Shown here: piece by piece, positions 13,286 through 13,774 of the stretch
Layout of the letters: each line of letters begins with the position of its first letter
Position numbering within the stretch: the first letter of the stretch is position 1
NCBI GenBank assembly: GCA_039590215.1
Contig: JBDHFX010000037.1
Location: 1-13,774 of the forward strand
Direction: 5' to 3'
Origin: CAMYLR01 sp039590215
GTDB taxonomy: Bacteria > Gemmatimonadota > Gemmatimonadetes > JACCXV01 > JAHWKZ01
DNA: 13,774 bases
Position numbers and translations under genes: made by a program
The notes under the pieces: model-generated
Database searches by the model: none
The model's input: the letters and a program-made list of their open reading frames with translations, nothing else
What the model was told of the DNA's origin: nothing

Positions 13286-13774
13286 CTACGGCAGGTCCTC
13301 TCTGTGCGTCGTCGGGTCGAACCCCGCTGGGAGCTCGGTCAGATCCTCGAACTCGAGCTTCTCGCCCATCGCGCCGGTGGGCGACTTCCTGTGCGCCTTG
13401 ATCGCCTCGTCGAGTGCATTCCAGCCCAGCAGCGCGCACTTGATTCGAACCGGCAGCTTGGCCACCCCCTGAAGCGCCCGTAGATCTCCGAGCTTCCGGT
13501 CATCGCTAGCCCCCTCGTCGTCACGCATCAAAGCCACGAACCGCTTCTCGAGATCGAGTGCCTCGTCAACCGAGCGACCGCTGACGCCTTGGGTCATCAT
13601 TGACACCGATGCCTGGCTGATCGAACACCCCTGACCCGTAAAGCCGACGGCGCGAATCTTATCATCCTCGATCGCCAACATGAGATCGATTTCGTCACCG
13701 CACATCGGGTTGCGCATGGATACCGTAACCGTTGGGTTTTCCAGGGCGTTCTTGTTGCGTGGCTTGCGGTAGTG
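13286..13774 (-). CDS. sufU: SufU-type iron-sulfur cluster assembly protein, 5' end outside window
   Basis: The last 162 codons of the gene are visible; the frame stays open to the window edge, so the start is missing. The edge reads HYRKPRNKNALENP, the conserved H-Y-x-x-P-R-N motif of IscU/SufU proteins, which shows that the ATG at 13717 is internal. The three conserved cysteines are seen in NPMCGDEI, GQGCSISQAS and IKCALLGW, with the Asp next to the first; in SufU they bind zinc. The insertion after the second cysteine (VDEALDLEKRFVALMRDDEG) is typical of SufU and distinguishes it from IscU. SufU accepts sulfur from the cysteine desulfurase SufS in the SUF pathway, so a sufS gene is expected beyond 13774. 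The tail after IKCALLGW (about 50 residues) is longer than usual. Confidence 0.92.
   Translation of the reverse strand, partial: HYRKPRNKNALENPTVTVSMRNPMCGDEIDLMLAIEDDKIRAVGFTGQGCSISQASVSMMTQGVSGRSVDEALDLEKRFVALMRDDEGASDDRKLGDLRALQGVAKLPVRIKCALLGWNALDEAIKAHRKSPTGAMGEKLEFEDLTELPAGFDPTTHREDLP

Overview
The window reads as ordinary, gene-dense chromosome of a GC-rich, Gram-negative, probably marine bacterium. A TonB-type energy transducer implies an outer membrane. An NhaA antiporter and LVIVD-repeat propeller proteins with Ig-like domains would fit Gemmatimonadota or a related phylum, but nothing here fixes the taxon, so that assignment is a low-confidence inference. There is no rRNA, CRISPR array, phage gene, transposase or insertion sequence.

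Layout. (1) Positions 1-2858: the tail of an LVIVD-type propeller gene, a LOG-family nucleotide phosphoribohydrolase, a tRNA-Asn(GUU) on the minus strand, and a complete secreted Ig-like/LVIVD propeller protein. (2) Positions 2868-9572, all minus strand, read from high to low coordinates: NUDIX hydrolase, MarR regulator, ferredoxin/flavodoxin-NADP+ reductase, CinA-type MoaB/Mog-domain protein, NmrA-like NADP-binding protein, NhaA Na+/H+ antiporter, tropinone-reductase-like SDR, TonB-family protein. Most are tightly spaced and one pair overlaps. (3) Positions 9628-10952, plus strand: a compact three-gene operon of a zinc-ribbon membrane protein, a DUF2085 membrane protein and an AhpD-like peroxidase-related protein. 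(4) Positions 11103-13088: an unrecognised exported protein with two Asp-rich loops, then a YpfJ-type membrane zinc metallopeptidase. (5) Positions 13286-13774: the 3' part of a SufU-type Fe-S cluster assembly gene on the minus strand.

Main discovery. The third gene of the plus-strand operon (10395-10952) is split by an in-frame TGA at 10641-10643. That TGA sits exactly at the second cysteine of the AhpD active-site pattern E-x11-C-x2-C-x3-H, giving E68, C80, TGA83 and H87. The frame then stays open for 102 more codons that still read as the same family. A hairpin with a perfect 6-bp stem and a GGU loop begins 12 nt after the TGA, with its loop 18 nt after it, as expected for a bacterial SECIS element. 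I read this as a selenoprotein with a Cys-x-x-Sec centre, and one that simple ORF calling would break into two pieces.

Other structure not explained by the genes: a 119-nt element with 29-nt nearly perfect inverted arms (13152-13270) between two convergent genes; a divergent promoter with overlapping -10 elements between the NUDIX gene and the selenoprotein operon; and signs of leaderless starts. The joining theme of regions 2 and 3 is redox and stress metabolism: NADPH reductase, NADP-sensing NmrA protein, MarR, NUDIX and AhpD-like selenoprotein around one shared promoter region. Co-function is inference from position only.
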